DNA from: an uncultured Chitinophagaceae bacterium
Lineage (GTDB): Bacteria > Bacteroidota > Bacteroidia > Chitinophagales > Chitinophagaceae
Reading direction: 5' to 3'
NCBI GenBank assembly: GCA_946479005.1
Contig: CAMLEM010000053.1
Coordinates: 1 to 8,584 of the forward strand
Length of the DNA stretch: 8,584 nucleotides
Both the position numbers and the translations under genes were made by a program. Shown here piece by piece: positions 1 to 6,200 of the stretch (position 1 is its first letter; every line of letters starts with the position of its first letter). The notes beneath the pieces were generated by a model that saw only the letters and a list, made by a program, of their open reading frames with translations, was not told where the DNA came from and ran no database searches.

Positions 1-85
1 CGGAGGACACGAAGGACACGGTTCGCTACGCGAAGACACGGAGGACAGGGTTTTTTACCACGGAGGACGCGGTTCGCACTACGAT
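1..85. repeat. Degenerate CGGAGGAC-type repeat at window edge
   Basis: The octamer CGGAGGAC occurs at 1-8, 39-46 and 61-68, each set in a similar context (GGACACG, ACACGGAGGACAGG, CCACGGAGGACGCGG). CGGTTCGC occurs twice, at 19-26 and 70-77. The first copy continues into a small hairpin, TTCGC (22-26), loop TAC, GCGAA (30-34). No plausible reading frame runs through it. Short GGAGGACACGG-like repeats of this style are scattered between genes in a number of bacterial genomes, so this is probably the right-hand end of a dispersed intergenic repeat that continues to the left of the window. That it is dispersed is inference; only the internal repetition is seen here. Confidence 0.6.
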
Positions 86-110
86 CAATAGAATTTTTTA
101 CTGAATGGTT

Positions 111-118
111 TAATTTTG
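111..118 (+). promoter_or_regulatory. Candidate -7 box before the PH-domain gene
   Basis: TAATTTTG matches the Bacteroidota -7 consensus TAnnTTTG exactly and ends 13 nt before the ATG at 132, which would give a leader of roughly 8-10 nt. No TTG/TTTG is present 17-23 nt upstream, so the -33 element is missing or degenerate. The call rests on the -7 match and its position only. Confidence 0.4.
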
Positions 119-131
119 GGTCCACTTTCAG

Positions 132-545
132 ATGAATGTTTTGAAAACTATTTACAGATCAAAAATTGGTGCTGAGCTGGTTATTCCCATTGTAACAATA
201 TTGACCGGCACGCTGGTACTCCTCGGTTACCAGGAGATCTGGGTTTTGTTCGGTTTAATCTTGTTACTCGGCGTTTTTGTGCTACACATCCTTTTTACCA
301 ATCAATATATCATAGAAGGGAAGACACTGACGGTGAAAAGTGGCTTTTTGTTTAAAAAGACAATTGATGTAGAAACCATCAGCGAAATATATGAGAAACG
401 CAGTGTTGTCAATGCCCCGGCGGCCTCTTTTGACAGGCTGGAGATTCGTTTGAATGAATGGGACAGAGTTATCATATCGCCCAAAAACAAAACAGAATTT
501 GTTGACAAGTTGAAGAGTTTAAATCCACGGATTCTGGTACGGTGA
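132..545 (+). CDS. Small membrane protein with bacterial PH-like domain (bPH_6/DUF1200 type)
   Basis: This is a 137-residue protein. Residues about 15-57 form two closely spaced hydrophobic segments (around 16-33 and 36-54) separated by a short turn containing QEIW, so it should sit in the inner membrane as a helical hairpin. The remaining part, about 58-137, is soluble and fits the bPH_6 pattern: a strand with YIIEG and LTVKSG, a FKKTID segment, a SxxYEKRS turn, a conserved A/S-FDRLEI core, then VIISPKNKxEFVDKL. Family members are uncharacterised and no enzymatic residues are apparent. The ATG at 132 is chosen because the hydrophobic hairpin starts shortly after it and a TAnnTTTG box lies just upstream. 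There is no clear terminator after the stop. It is convergent with gldJ and appears monocistronic. The family call is from recognition of the C-terminal motif and is fairly secure; the function is unknown. Confidence 0.75.
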   Translation: MNVLKTIYRSKIGAELVIPIVTILTGTLVLLGYQEIWVLFGLILLLGVFVLHILFTNQYIIEGKTLTVKSGFLFKKTIDVETISEIYEKRSVVNAPAASFDRLEIRLNEWDRVIISPKNKTEFVDKLKSLNPRILVR

Positions 546-737
546 CAAGCCATCAATCATAGTTCCTCTCATCGAAAAACCGGTCAGGAATGGAAAGCCA
601 ATCACCATTAACCTCCCCCGTCCGTTTACAATCATAGTAAAGTCCTTGTAATTGATTCGAGAACCGGGCCGGCTTAGCGTTTGGCGAGCGATGGGTGCTT
701 CCAGGTGCCGCACAAATTTTGGCAGGTTCAGGGCTGT

Positions 738-763
738 TTGGTGGAAGGCATTCCTTCCACCAA
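738..763. repeat. Perfect 11-bp inverted repeat in non-coding stretch
   Basis: Arms 738-748 (TTGGTGGAAGG) and 753-763 (CCTTCCACCAA) are exact reverse complements around the 4-nt loop CATT. It lies between the gldJ terminator and the end of the PH-domain gene and is not followed by a T-run on either strand, so it is not a simple intrinsic terminator. It could be a structured 3' end, a palindromic repeat element or a protein site. The surrounding 546-780 segment shows no credible gene: the open frames on the minus strand run through the gldJ terminator and have no recognisable domain. Confidence 0.6.
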
Positions 764-778
764 TCATTTGGGACGCAC

Positions 779-807
779 AAAAAAAGGCCGCCTCGCGGCG
801 ACCTTTT
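779..807 (-). terminator. Intrinsic terminator of gldJ
   Basis: Read on the minus strand, AAAAGGTCGCC, loop GCGA, GGCGGCCTTTT forms an 11-bp stem with a single T-G wobble, followed by a run of seven U (plus-strand A at 779-785). The wobble would be a C-A mismatch in a plus-strand transcript, so the element works best for gldJ. It starts about 19 nt after the gldJ stop codon. Confidence 0.9.
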
Positions 808-826
808 AATCTATTCAATTTAGCTA

Positions 827-2383
827 TCAGCGCTTCTGCCTTCTGGTTTTGAAGTGCTGACCTGTTTTTCTCTTGTTTCCTTCAGGGCTTCCCATCCGGT
901 TCATCGCGCAACGGAAACCGAGGGTGCTGAGGGATTGGTCTTCTTCGAGGAATCGGCGTGTGCCGGGGGAGAGCCAGTAAGCACGGTCGTTCCAGCTACC
1001 ACCTTTATACACTTTTGATTTTTCGTTGTGGATCATCGTAGTGATACCATAACCATACTGTGACTGTGAAAGGGAGTCACCATCGAGGAAGTCGATCACA
1101 TTACCGCGCTGGTAATTCCTGCGGTTCTTGCTTTCTTCATCCGTTACCCAGGCCATTTTCACGCGACCTGTGCTATCCTTCTCATAGCGGGTTGCAGGGT
1201 CCATCGTAGTTGAATCAGCCACGTAGAGCTTCTGGAACTTGTTACCACGGAAAGGAGCAGGCATATCATCGAAGTCCATGGTGGACATCGGGCGGTAAGT
1301 ATCTTCCACCCACTCGCTCACGTTACCTGCCATATTATAGAGACCGAAACCATTCGGGAAGAATGACTGGACGGGTGCTGTGTAAAAGGCGCGGTCGTTC
1401 AAACCACCGGCAACACCGGCGTTATCACCAGAACCTCTTTTAAAGTTGGCCAGGAATGAACCCTGCCAGCTACCGTGACGCGTATCACGAAGCCCATTTA
1501 CGTTATGAGCCCAGGGATAGATCTGCTTGTTGGAATGCAATTCCTCTCCACGCTTTCCTTCCTTGGGAGAAGGGCGGGGGTTCTGATTGATCAGACCATA
1601 AGCCGCATATTCCCACTCGGCTTCGAAAGGAAGACGATAATCGGGAAGCAGCATACCGGACTCCATCGTAGGAGCGATCGGGGGCTGCCCTTTCTTGGAT
1701 TGCATCGCTTTGCCCGGAGGCGCTGTGTACAAACCAAGGAGGTAAGATTTTGTAGTGAAATTATTATCACCCTGCTGCGCGCCGGGTTTTACGTTCGCTT
1801 TGTTGATATAACCCTTGTCGGTCAGCGTGCGCTCATTCACACGGTCGCTTCTCCAAAGACAGAAATCGTGAGCCTGCCTCCAGGTAACACCAACTACGGG
1901 ATAATCATTGAACCCAGGGTGACGGAAATAGAATTCCACCAGGGGTTCGTTATAGCTCAATTCACTTCTCCATACCAGGGTATCGGGAAGCGCTCCTTCC
2001 AGGATCTTCGCGTTGGCGGGATCAGAAGGATCGAACACGCGGTTCAGCCAGTGCAGGTACTCGCAGTAGTGGACGTTGGCCACCTCCGTACGGTCGATAT
2101 AAAAAGAGGGAACAGACACACGGCGGGGAACGTTGTTCCAGTCGCCCATCACGTCCTCCTCGGTCTGGCCCATCGTAAAGGTTCCACCCTCAACAAATAC
2201 GAGACCGGGGCCCAGGCCCTGTTCTTTGGACTTGGCCACCTGGAAGCCGCCCATATTCTTGTCATTGTAGTTCCAGCCCGTTACATCGGATTTGTCGTAT
2301 TTCTTTTTGAAAAGACCACCGTTTTTACACGAAGCGAGCAGGATCCCACAGGATACCAGGATCAGTAAGTTTTTCACGCTCAT
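827..2383 (-). CDS. gldJ: Gliding motility / type IX secretion lipoprotein GldJ
   Basis: This is a 518-residue lipoprotein. GldJ is needed for gliding and for T9SS function in Flavobacterium; it stabilises GldK and belongs to the periplasmic/outer-membrane lipoprotein part of the machine. Residues 1-18 form a type II signal peptide with lipobox LLASC and lipidated Cys19. A formylglycine-generating-enzyme (FGE-sulfatase) fold spans about 63-496, with VEGGTFTMG (64-72), DRTEV (97-101), YRLPFEAEWEYAA (249-261), NMAGNVSEW (about 351-359), YKGGSW (459-464) and LGFRCAMNR (488-496). The two copper-binding cysteines of true FGE are absent after GGSW, so it is probably structural and not catalytic. 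The tail 497-518 is strongly basic; the C-terminus of Flavobacterium GldJ matters for gliding. ATG 2383 is chosen for its standard signal peptide; an in-frame ATG at 2395 would add four residues, and starts further upstream bury the signal peptide. It is divergent from porU, which favours GldJ over its paralogue GldK (gldKLMN operon). Confidence 0.88.
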   Translation of the reverse strand: MSVKNLLILVSCGILLASCKNGGLFKKKYDKSDVTGWNYNDKNMGGFQVAKSKEQGLGPGLVFVEGGTFTMGQTEEDVMGDWNNVPRRVSVPSFYIDRTEVANVHYCEYLHWLNRVFDPSDPANAKILEGALPDTLVWRSELSYNEPLVEFYFRHPGFNDYPVVGVTWRQAHDFCLWRSDRVNERTLTDKGYINKANVKPGAQQGDNNFTTKSYLLGLYTAPPGKAMQSKKGQPPIAPTMESGMLLPDYRLPFEAEWEYAAYGLINQNPRPSPKEGKRGEELHSNKQIYPWAHNVNGLRDTRHGSWQGSFLANFKRGSGDNAGVAGGLNDRAFYTAPVQSFFPNGFGLYNMAGNVSEWVEDTYRPMSTMDFDDMPAPFRGNKFQKLYVADSTTMDPATRYEKDSTGRVKMAWVTDEESKNRRNYQRGNVIDFLDGDSLSQSQYGYGITTMIHNEKSKVYKGGSWNDRAYWLSPGTRRFLEEDQSLSTLGFRCAMNRMGSPEGNKRKTGQHFKTRRQKR

Positions 2384-2395
2384 TGTTTTTTGCAT

Positions 2396-2559
2396 AAACC
2401 TATGAATTGGAATATTTTTAACGCCGGATGAGGTTATAATATTGCACCTGGTGCCCAAATTACCCCACGGGTTTGCGAATATAGCCACTTTCATCAGAAA
2501 GGTTTACGCAGAACTACTTTTTTTAAACGGGAAAAACCCTCAAATAATCACTCATTCTT
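2396..2559. promoter_or_regulatory. Divergent gldJ/porU intergenic region
   Basis: This 164-bp region must hold the start signals for both gldJ and porU. No exact TAnnTTTG box was found on either strand. The nearest candidates are TACTTTTT at 2515-2522 for porU (last base off, no TTG at the right distance), and on the minus strand GTAATTTG and ATTATTTG (complements of about 2456-2463 and 2541-2548), each off in the TA position. An interrupted palindrome, GCACC-T-GGTGC, lies at 2444-2454 and could be an operator, though such a short one may be chance. No Shine-Dalgarno sequence precedes either start. Confidence 0.4.
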
Positions 2560-5500
2560 ATGTCTTTCCGGAGGCTTTTCACAGGGGTGGCTTTCTGGCT
2601 TTTGGGGACCCTTCCCGCCCCCGCCCAAAGAACCTATGCCGCCCAGTCGGTGCTGGCCAGCGGCCCGTGGTATAAGATCGGTACCAGGGAAGCAGGGGTG
2701 TACCGGATCGACGCTGCCTTTTTGCAATCCCTTGGAATTTCAACGCAGGGGCTCAGCTCCTCTTCCATCCGGATCTTTGGAAATGGGGGAGGGATGCTCG
2801 GAGAGGCCGCCAATGCCTCACGGACCGACGACCTGGAAGAGATCGCCATCCGTGTGGAAGATGGAGGCGACGGGCTCTTCTCCGGAAACGACCAGGTTCT
2901 TTTCTATGCGCCCGGTCCGCATCAATGGATCAAAGATTCTATCAACCAGCGCTTCATTCACCGCCGGCATCTCTATTCAGATATTTCCTATTATTTCCTG
3001 GTGATCGGCGGCACGGGCAAACGCATTCCCCTGCTTCCATCCGGCGGGCCCGCAGCCCAGGTAGTAAACAGCTTTTCGGGTCGCTTTTTCCACGAGCTGG
3101 ACACTTTTAATTTTCTATCCAGCGGGAAAGAATGGTACGGCGAGGAATTCTCCGGCTCACCGGGAAAAACTCTGACCCGGAATTTCGCCATCCCGGTAAA
3201 CCCGGTTCCCGGAAGCCAGGTCAACCTGCAGGTGAAACTGGTTTCCAGGACTGTAGGTTCGCCCGGTGTTTTTAATATAAAGATCAACGACCAGGCGGCC
3301 GGACAGGTTAGCCTCCCCACGGTGCCGGGCGGTATCTATGACCCGGTGGGAAGCGAGGTCTCTCAATGGCTGTCTGGCATATCTGTGGCCGGTAACCAGC
3401 AAGTCGGTTTTCAGTATGTACCCGGCAGCTTCAATGCCCAGGGATGGTTGAATTGGTTCGAGGTTTTTTATCGGGGAGACCTTTCATTGAATGGAAAGGA
3501 TCAATTGATGTTCCGCGACTGGATGAGCCTGAATTCCGGCGATGTGCAATTCCTGGTCAGAGGCACGTCTACCAACACCCGGGTTTGGGATGTCACTTCT
3601 CCCTCCGATATCATTGAACGTACAGGCACATTTTCCAATGGAGAATATCGTTTCACTTCGGGAACGGAACGGTTGAGAGAATACATCGCATTTAACCCCG
3701 TAAATTATTTGATTCCCACTAATGCCGGGAAGGTAAGCAACCAGGACCTTCACCAGTCGTCGCCCGCTGACCTGATCATCATTACGCCCCCGGCGTTTAA
3801 GAACGCAGCGGCAAAGATCGCGACGCTTCATCAGCAGCATCATTCTCTCCGTTCAGTCGTGATCACTACGGAGGAAGCATACAATGAATTTTCCGGCGGG
3901 GCAAAGGATCCTGTGGCTATTCGCGACCTGGTTAAAATGTATTTCGACCGCTATGGAACGGATCCCGCCAACAAACCACGTTATCTTTTATTATTTGGAG
4001 ATGCGTCCTTTGATCCCCGGGGGAAATTGTTTCCGGGTAGGGAACAGGTGCCTTCCTGGCAGAACTCCTTTTCCCTCGATCCGCTGAACTCCTATGTGTC
4101 AGACGATTTCTTTGGCTTCCTGGAAGATCACGAAGACATCAATTCCGGGGTGGTGATGAATCTACTGGATATCGGCATAGGCAGGATACCCGCGCTTTCG
4201 ATACCGGAGGCCAATGATTTTGTAAGCAAGCTCGAAGCCTATCTCAGCCCGGCCTCATTGGGACCCTGGCGAACGCAGCTCAGTTTTATTGCCGATGATG
4301 AAGACAATAACCTGCACCTGCAGGATGCGGAGCAGATCACGGCAACTGCATCGGTAACCAATTCTCTTTTCAACATCCATAAGATCTATCTGGATGCCTA
4401 TTTCCAGGAATCCGGTGCAGGCGGAGAACGTTATCCGCAGGCCCGCCTGGCGAGCGATAACCAGGTCGGGAACGGAACACTGATCTGGAATTACAATGGT
4501 CACGGGGGCTCCGCCCGACTGGCCCAGGAAACGATCCTCGACCAGGAGGCGGTGAACGGCTGGAATAATGAAAATCGCCTTCCCTTATTCATTACGGCCA
4601 CCTGCGATTTCGCACCTTTCGACAATCCCCGCATCCAGTCCATCGGCGAGAACATCCTGCTCCGGCCCCGTTCGGGAGCCATTGCCCTGATGACCACCAC
4701 CCGCGTTGTGTTTGCTTTCAGCAACCGTGTGATGAATGACAATTACATACGGTATGCACTGAACAGGGATGCTAACGGCAACTATCTTTCATTGGGGGAG
4801 GCGATGAAAGAGGCAAAGAATTTCACGTACCAGAATTTCGGAGACATCACCAATAACAGGAAGTTCACGCTCCTGGGAGACCCCGCGGTCTCCTTGAATT
4901 TTCCGAGGCATAAGCTGAGGGTGACCACTGTCAACGGGCAGCCTTTTTCCATTGCAGATACATTGAAAGCGACAGAGGAGGTGCAGGTGGAAGGCGAAGT
5001 GGTGGATGAATCCGGAAACCTGCTCAATGATTTTAATGGAGCGGTCTATCCCTCCGTGTTTGATAAGGCGCGAACGGTGCAAACAAGGGGAAACGACCCC
5101 GGGAGCCCCGTTACCAGCTTTAGTATCCGGCAGAACGTTTTGTTCAAAGGAAAGGCGACCGTGTCGGATGGCAGGTTCCGGTTTTCTTTTCGGGTTCCCC
5201 GGGATATCAATCCTGCTTTTGGCAACGGGAAGATGAATATTTATGCGGAGAACGGAACCACGGACGCTTTGGGGATCTTTGAAAATTTCATTGTGGGAGG
5301 CACGGGTGCCGACCCGGTGAATGACCAGGAAGGCCCTGAGATCAATGCCTGGCTCAATGATGAAATGTTTGTGAATGGCGGCCTCGTCAATGAAACACCC
5401 GTGCTCATAGCAAGATTCACTGATTCTTCGGGGATCAATACCGCGGGCCTGGGCATCGGGCACGACATTGTTGCCACCCTCGACGGCGACAACCGGCAAT

Positions 5501-5982
5501 ATTTCATCCTGAACGATCACTATAGGGCAGAAATGGATGATCATCGTAAGGGGATGCTGAGGTATCAGTTACCGAAGATGGAACCTGGGTTGCATACCCT
5601 CACCATCAAAGCCTGGGATGCGATGAACAATTCCAGCGAACGGGCACTAACATTCGTGGTGGCGTCAGATGAAAAACTGGAGCTCTCCCACGTGCTGAAT
5701 TATCCGAATCCTTTTACCAGGGCCACCCAATTTTGGTTCGAACACAACCGCCCCGGGCAGGAATTGAAGGTGCAGCTGCAAATAATGACCATTACAGGCC
5801 GGGTGGTTAAGAGCTTTTCCCAAAAGGTCACAACAACAGGCAACCGTTTTGCCGGTTTGGACTGGGATGGGAGGGATGATTTTGGTCAGGTTCTGGGGCG
5901 TGGCGTCTATCTTTACAGGCTCCGTGTGACCGATCATAAAGGGTTGAAAAAAGAGGTTTTAGAAAAACTGGTCATTTTCTGA
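2560..5982 (+). CDS. porU: Type IX secretion system sortase PorU (peptidase family C25)
   Basis: This 1140-residue protein is the T9SS sortase, the surface cysteine protease that removes the C-terminal secretion domain of cargo and joins cargo to its surface anchor. A signal peptide covers residues 1-22, with cleavage after APAQ. An N-terminal beta region follows, with the family signature WYKIGTREAGVYRID near its start. The C25 (gingipain-like) peptidase domain spans about 404-780 and contains the catalytic His648 in NYNGHGG and nucleophile Cys682 in TATCDF, spaced 34 residues apart (33 in Porphyromonas gingivalis PorU); LLGDP at 771-775 closes the domain. An Ig-like region (about 925-1030) leads to a type A T9SS C-terminal domain at about 1040-1140, with YPNPF at 1048-1052, TGRVV, and a GVYLYRL...KLVIF end. 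Length and order fit PorU. It is followed by porV and is divergent from gldJ. Codon use is mixed, with many CGG and AGG arginines. No Shine-Dalgarno sequence is present. Confidence 0.95.
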   Translation: MSFRRLFTGVAFWLLGTLPAPAQRTYAAQSVLASGPWYKIGTREAGVYRIDAAFLQSLGISTQGLSSSSIRIFGNGGGMLGEAANASRTDDLEEIAIRVEDGGDGLFSGNDQVLFYAPGPHQWIKDSINQRFIHRRHLYSDISYYFLVIGGTGKRIPLLPSGGPAAQVVNSFSGRFFHELDTFNFLSSGKEWYGEEFSGSPGKTLTRNFAIPVNPVPGSQVNLQVKLVSRTVGSPGVFNIKINDQAAGQVSLPTVPGGIYDPVGSEVSQWLSGISVAGNQQVGFQYVPGSFNAQGWLNWFEVFYRGDLSLNGKDQLMFRDWMSLNSGDVQFLVRGTSTNTRVWDVTSPSDIIERTGTFSNGEYRFTSGTERLREYIAFNPVNYLIPTNAGKVSNQDLHQSSPADLIIITPPAFKNAAAKIATLHQQHHSLRSVVITTEEAYNEFSGGAKDPVAIRDLVKMYFDRYGTDPANKPRYLLLFGDASFDPRGKLFPGREQVPSWQNSFSLDPLNSYVSDDFFGFLEDHEDINSGVVMNLLDIGIGRIPALSIPEANDFVSKLEAYLSPASLGPWRTQLSFIADDEDNNLHLQDAEQITATASVTNSLFNIHKIYLDAYFQESGAGGERYPQARLASDNQVGNGTLIWNYNGHGGSARLAQETILDQEAVNGWNNENRLPLFITATCDFAPFDNPRIQSIGENILLRPRSGAIALMTTTRVVFAFSNRVMNDNYIRYALNRDANGNYLSLGEAMKEAKNFTYQNFGDITNNRKFTLLGDPAVSLNFPRHKLRVTTVNGQPFSIADTLKATEEVQVEGEVVDESGNLLNDFNGAVYPSVFDKARTVQTRGNDPGSPVTSFSIRQNVLFKGKATVSDGRFRFSFRVPRDINPAFGNGKMNIYAENGTTDALGIFENFIVGGTGADPVNDQEGPEINAWLNDEMFVNGGLVNETPVLIARFTDSSGINTAGLGIGHDIVATLDGDNRQYFILNDHYRAEMDDHRKGMLRYQLPKMEPGLHTLTIKAWDAMNNSSERALTFVVASDEKLELSHVLNYPNPFTRATQFWFEHNRPGQELKVQLQIMTITGRVVKSFSQKVTTTGNRFAGLDWDGRDDFGQVLGRGVYLYRLRVTDHKGLKKEVLEKLVIF

Positions 5983-5990
5983 ATAAACCT

Positions 5991-5998
5991 TATGTTTG
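5991..5998 (+). promoter_or_regulatory. Exact TAnnTTTG box just after porU
   Basis: TATGTTTG matches the Bacteroidota -7 consensus exactly and begins 8 nt after the porU stop. No TTG lies at the expected -33 distance. If active it would start transcription near 6003 and could yield a long porV leader or a short RNA ending at the hairpin 6031-6052. It also overlaps the palindrome GTTTGCAAAC (5994-6003), so its resemblance may have another cause. Confidence 0.25.
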
Positions 5999-6030
5999 CA
6001 AACCAAAAAAAGGTCGGGACCTTGCAATAA

Positions 6031-6052
6031 AAAAAACGATCATCCGTTTTTT
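6031..6052. terminator. Weak A/T-stem hairpin between porU and porV
   Basis: AAAAAACG (6031-6038), loop ATCATC, CGTTTTTT (6045-6052) forms an 8-bp perfect stem with only two G-C pairs and a U-run within the right arm. It is the best terminator candidate for porU. A small hairpin AAGGT-CGGG-ACCTT lies just before it (about 6010-6023). The low GC content makes efficient termination doubtful, so porU-porV read-through is possible. Confidence 0.35.
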
Positions 6053-6150
6053 GGTGCATAAATCGAGGGTGTGAAAACCGACTTAACACGCTGATTACCC
6101 TTGAAAACCCCGTTTTTTTTGGATGCGGATAAATTTCTCTATTTTTAGTT

Positions 6151-6178
6151 TTGTGTTATCTCAAAAGCTCTATATTTA
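6151..6178 (+). promoter_or_regulatory. Candidate porV promoter
   Basis: TTG at 6151-6153 (within TTTTG) is followed after 17 nt by TATATTTA at 6171-6178, one base from the Bacteroidota -7 consensus TAnnTTTG. The predicted start lies about 6183-6186, giving a short AT-rich leader of 15-18 nt before the ATG at 6201. An exact box TAGTTTTG (6146-6153) overlaps the -33 element and is an alternative. A separate promoter fits the much more biased codon use of porV compared with porU. Confidence 0.5.
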
Positions 6179-6200
6179 CACCATTATTAAAAACTTACTA

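Noticed and set aside
1..85. CRISPR array
   Set aside because: Repeat copies are only 8-15 bp, imperfect and irregularly spaced, there are no uniform spacers, and no cas genes are nearby.
738..763. Inverted repeat as the terminator of the 132-545 gene
   Set aside because: There is no T-run after the right arm on the plus strand, and it lies almost 200 nt after the stop codon.
519..818. Overlapping minus-strand open frames of 99 and 75 codons after gldJ
   Set aside because: The longer frame starts inside the gldJ terminator and the two frames overlap each other out of register. No domain or start signal is seen. They are better explained as chance frames in a non-coding or repeat-derived block.
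1475..2368. A 297-codon open frame on the plus strand inside gldJ
   Set aside because: It is fully antisense to gldJ, whose lipobox and FGE motifs are clear. The antisense protein has no recognisable domain, no sensible start context, and its length is explained by the codon use of gldJ.
827..2383. Sulfatase-activating enzyme (true FGE) instead of GldJ
   Set aside because: The catalytic cysteine pair is missing, the protein is a lipoprotein of GldJ length, and it lies next to porU-porV.
2384..2494. Longer N-terminus for gldJ starting at 2494
   Set aside because: It would place 37 residues without signal character before a standard lipoprotein signal peptide, which would block its recognition as such.
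4789..5544. A 251-codon open frame on the minus strand inside porU
   Set aside because: It is antisense to the well-supported C25/Ig-like part of porU and shows no domain, signal or promoter of its own.
6123..6200. Upstream start for porV at 6123
   Set aside because: The added residues would come before a normal signal peptide and would cover the likely promoter; the ATG at 6201 gives the usual PorV length.
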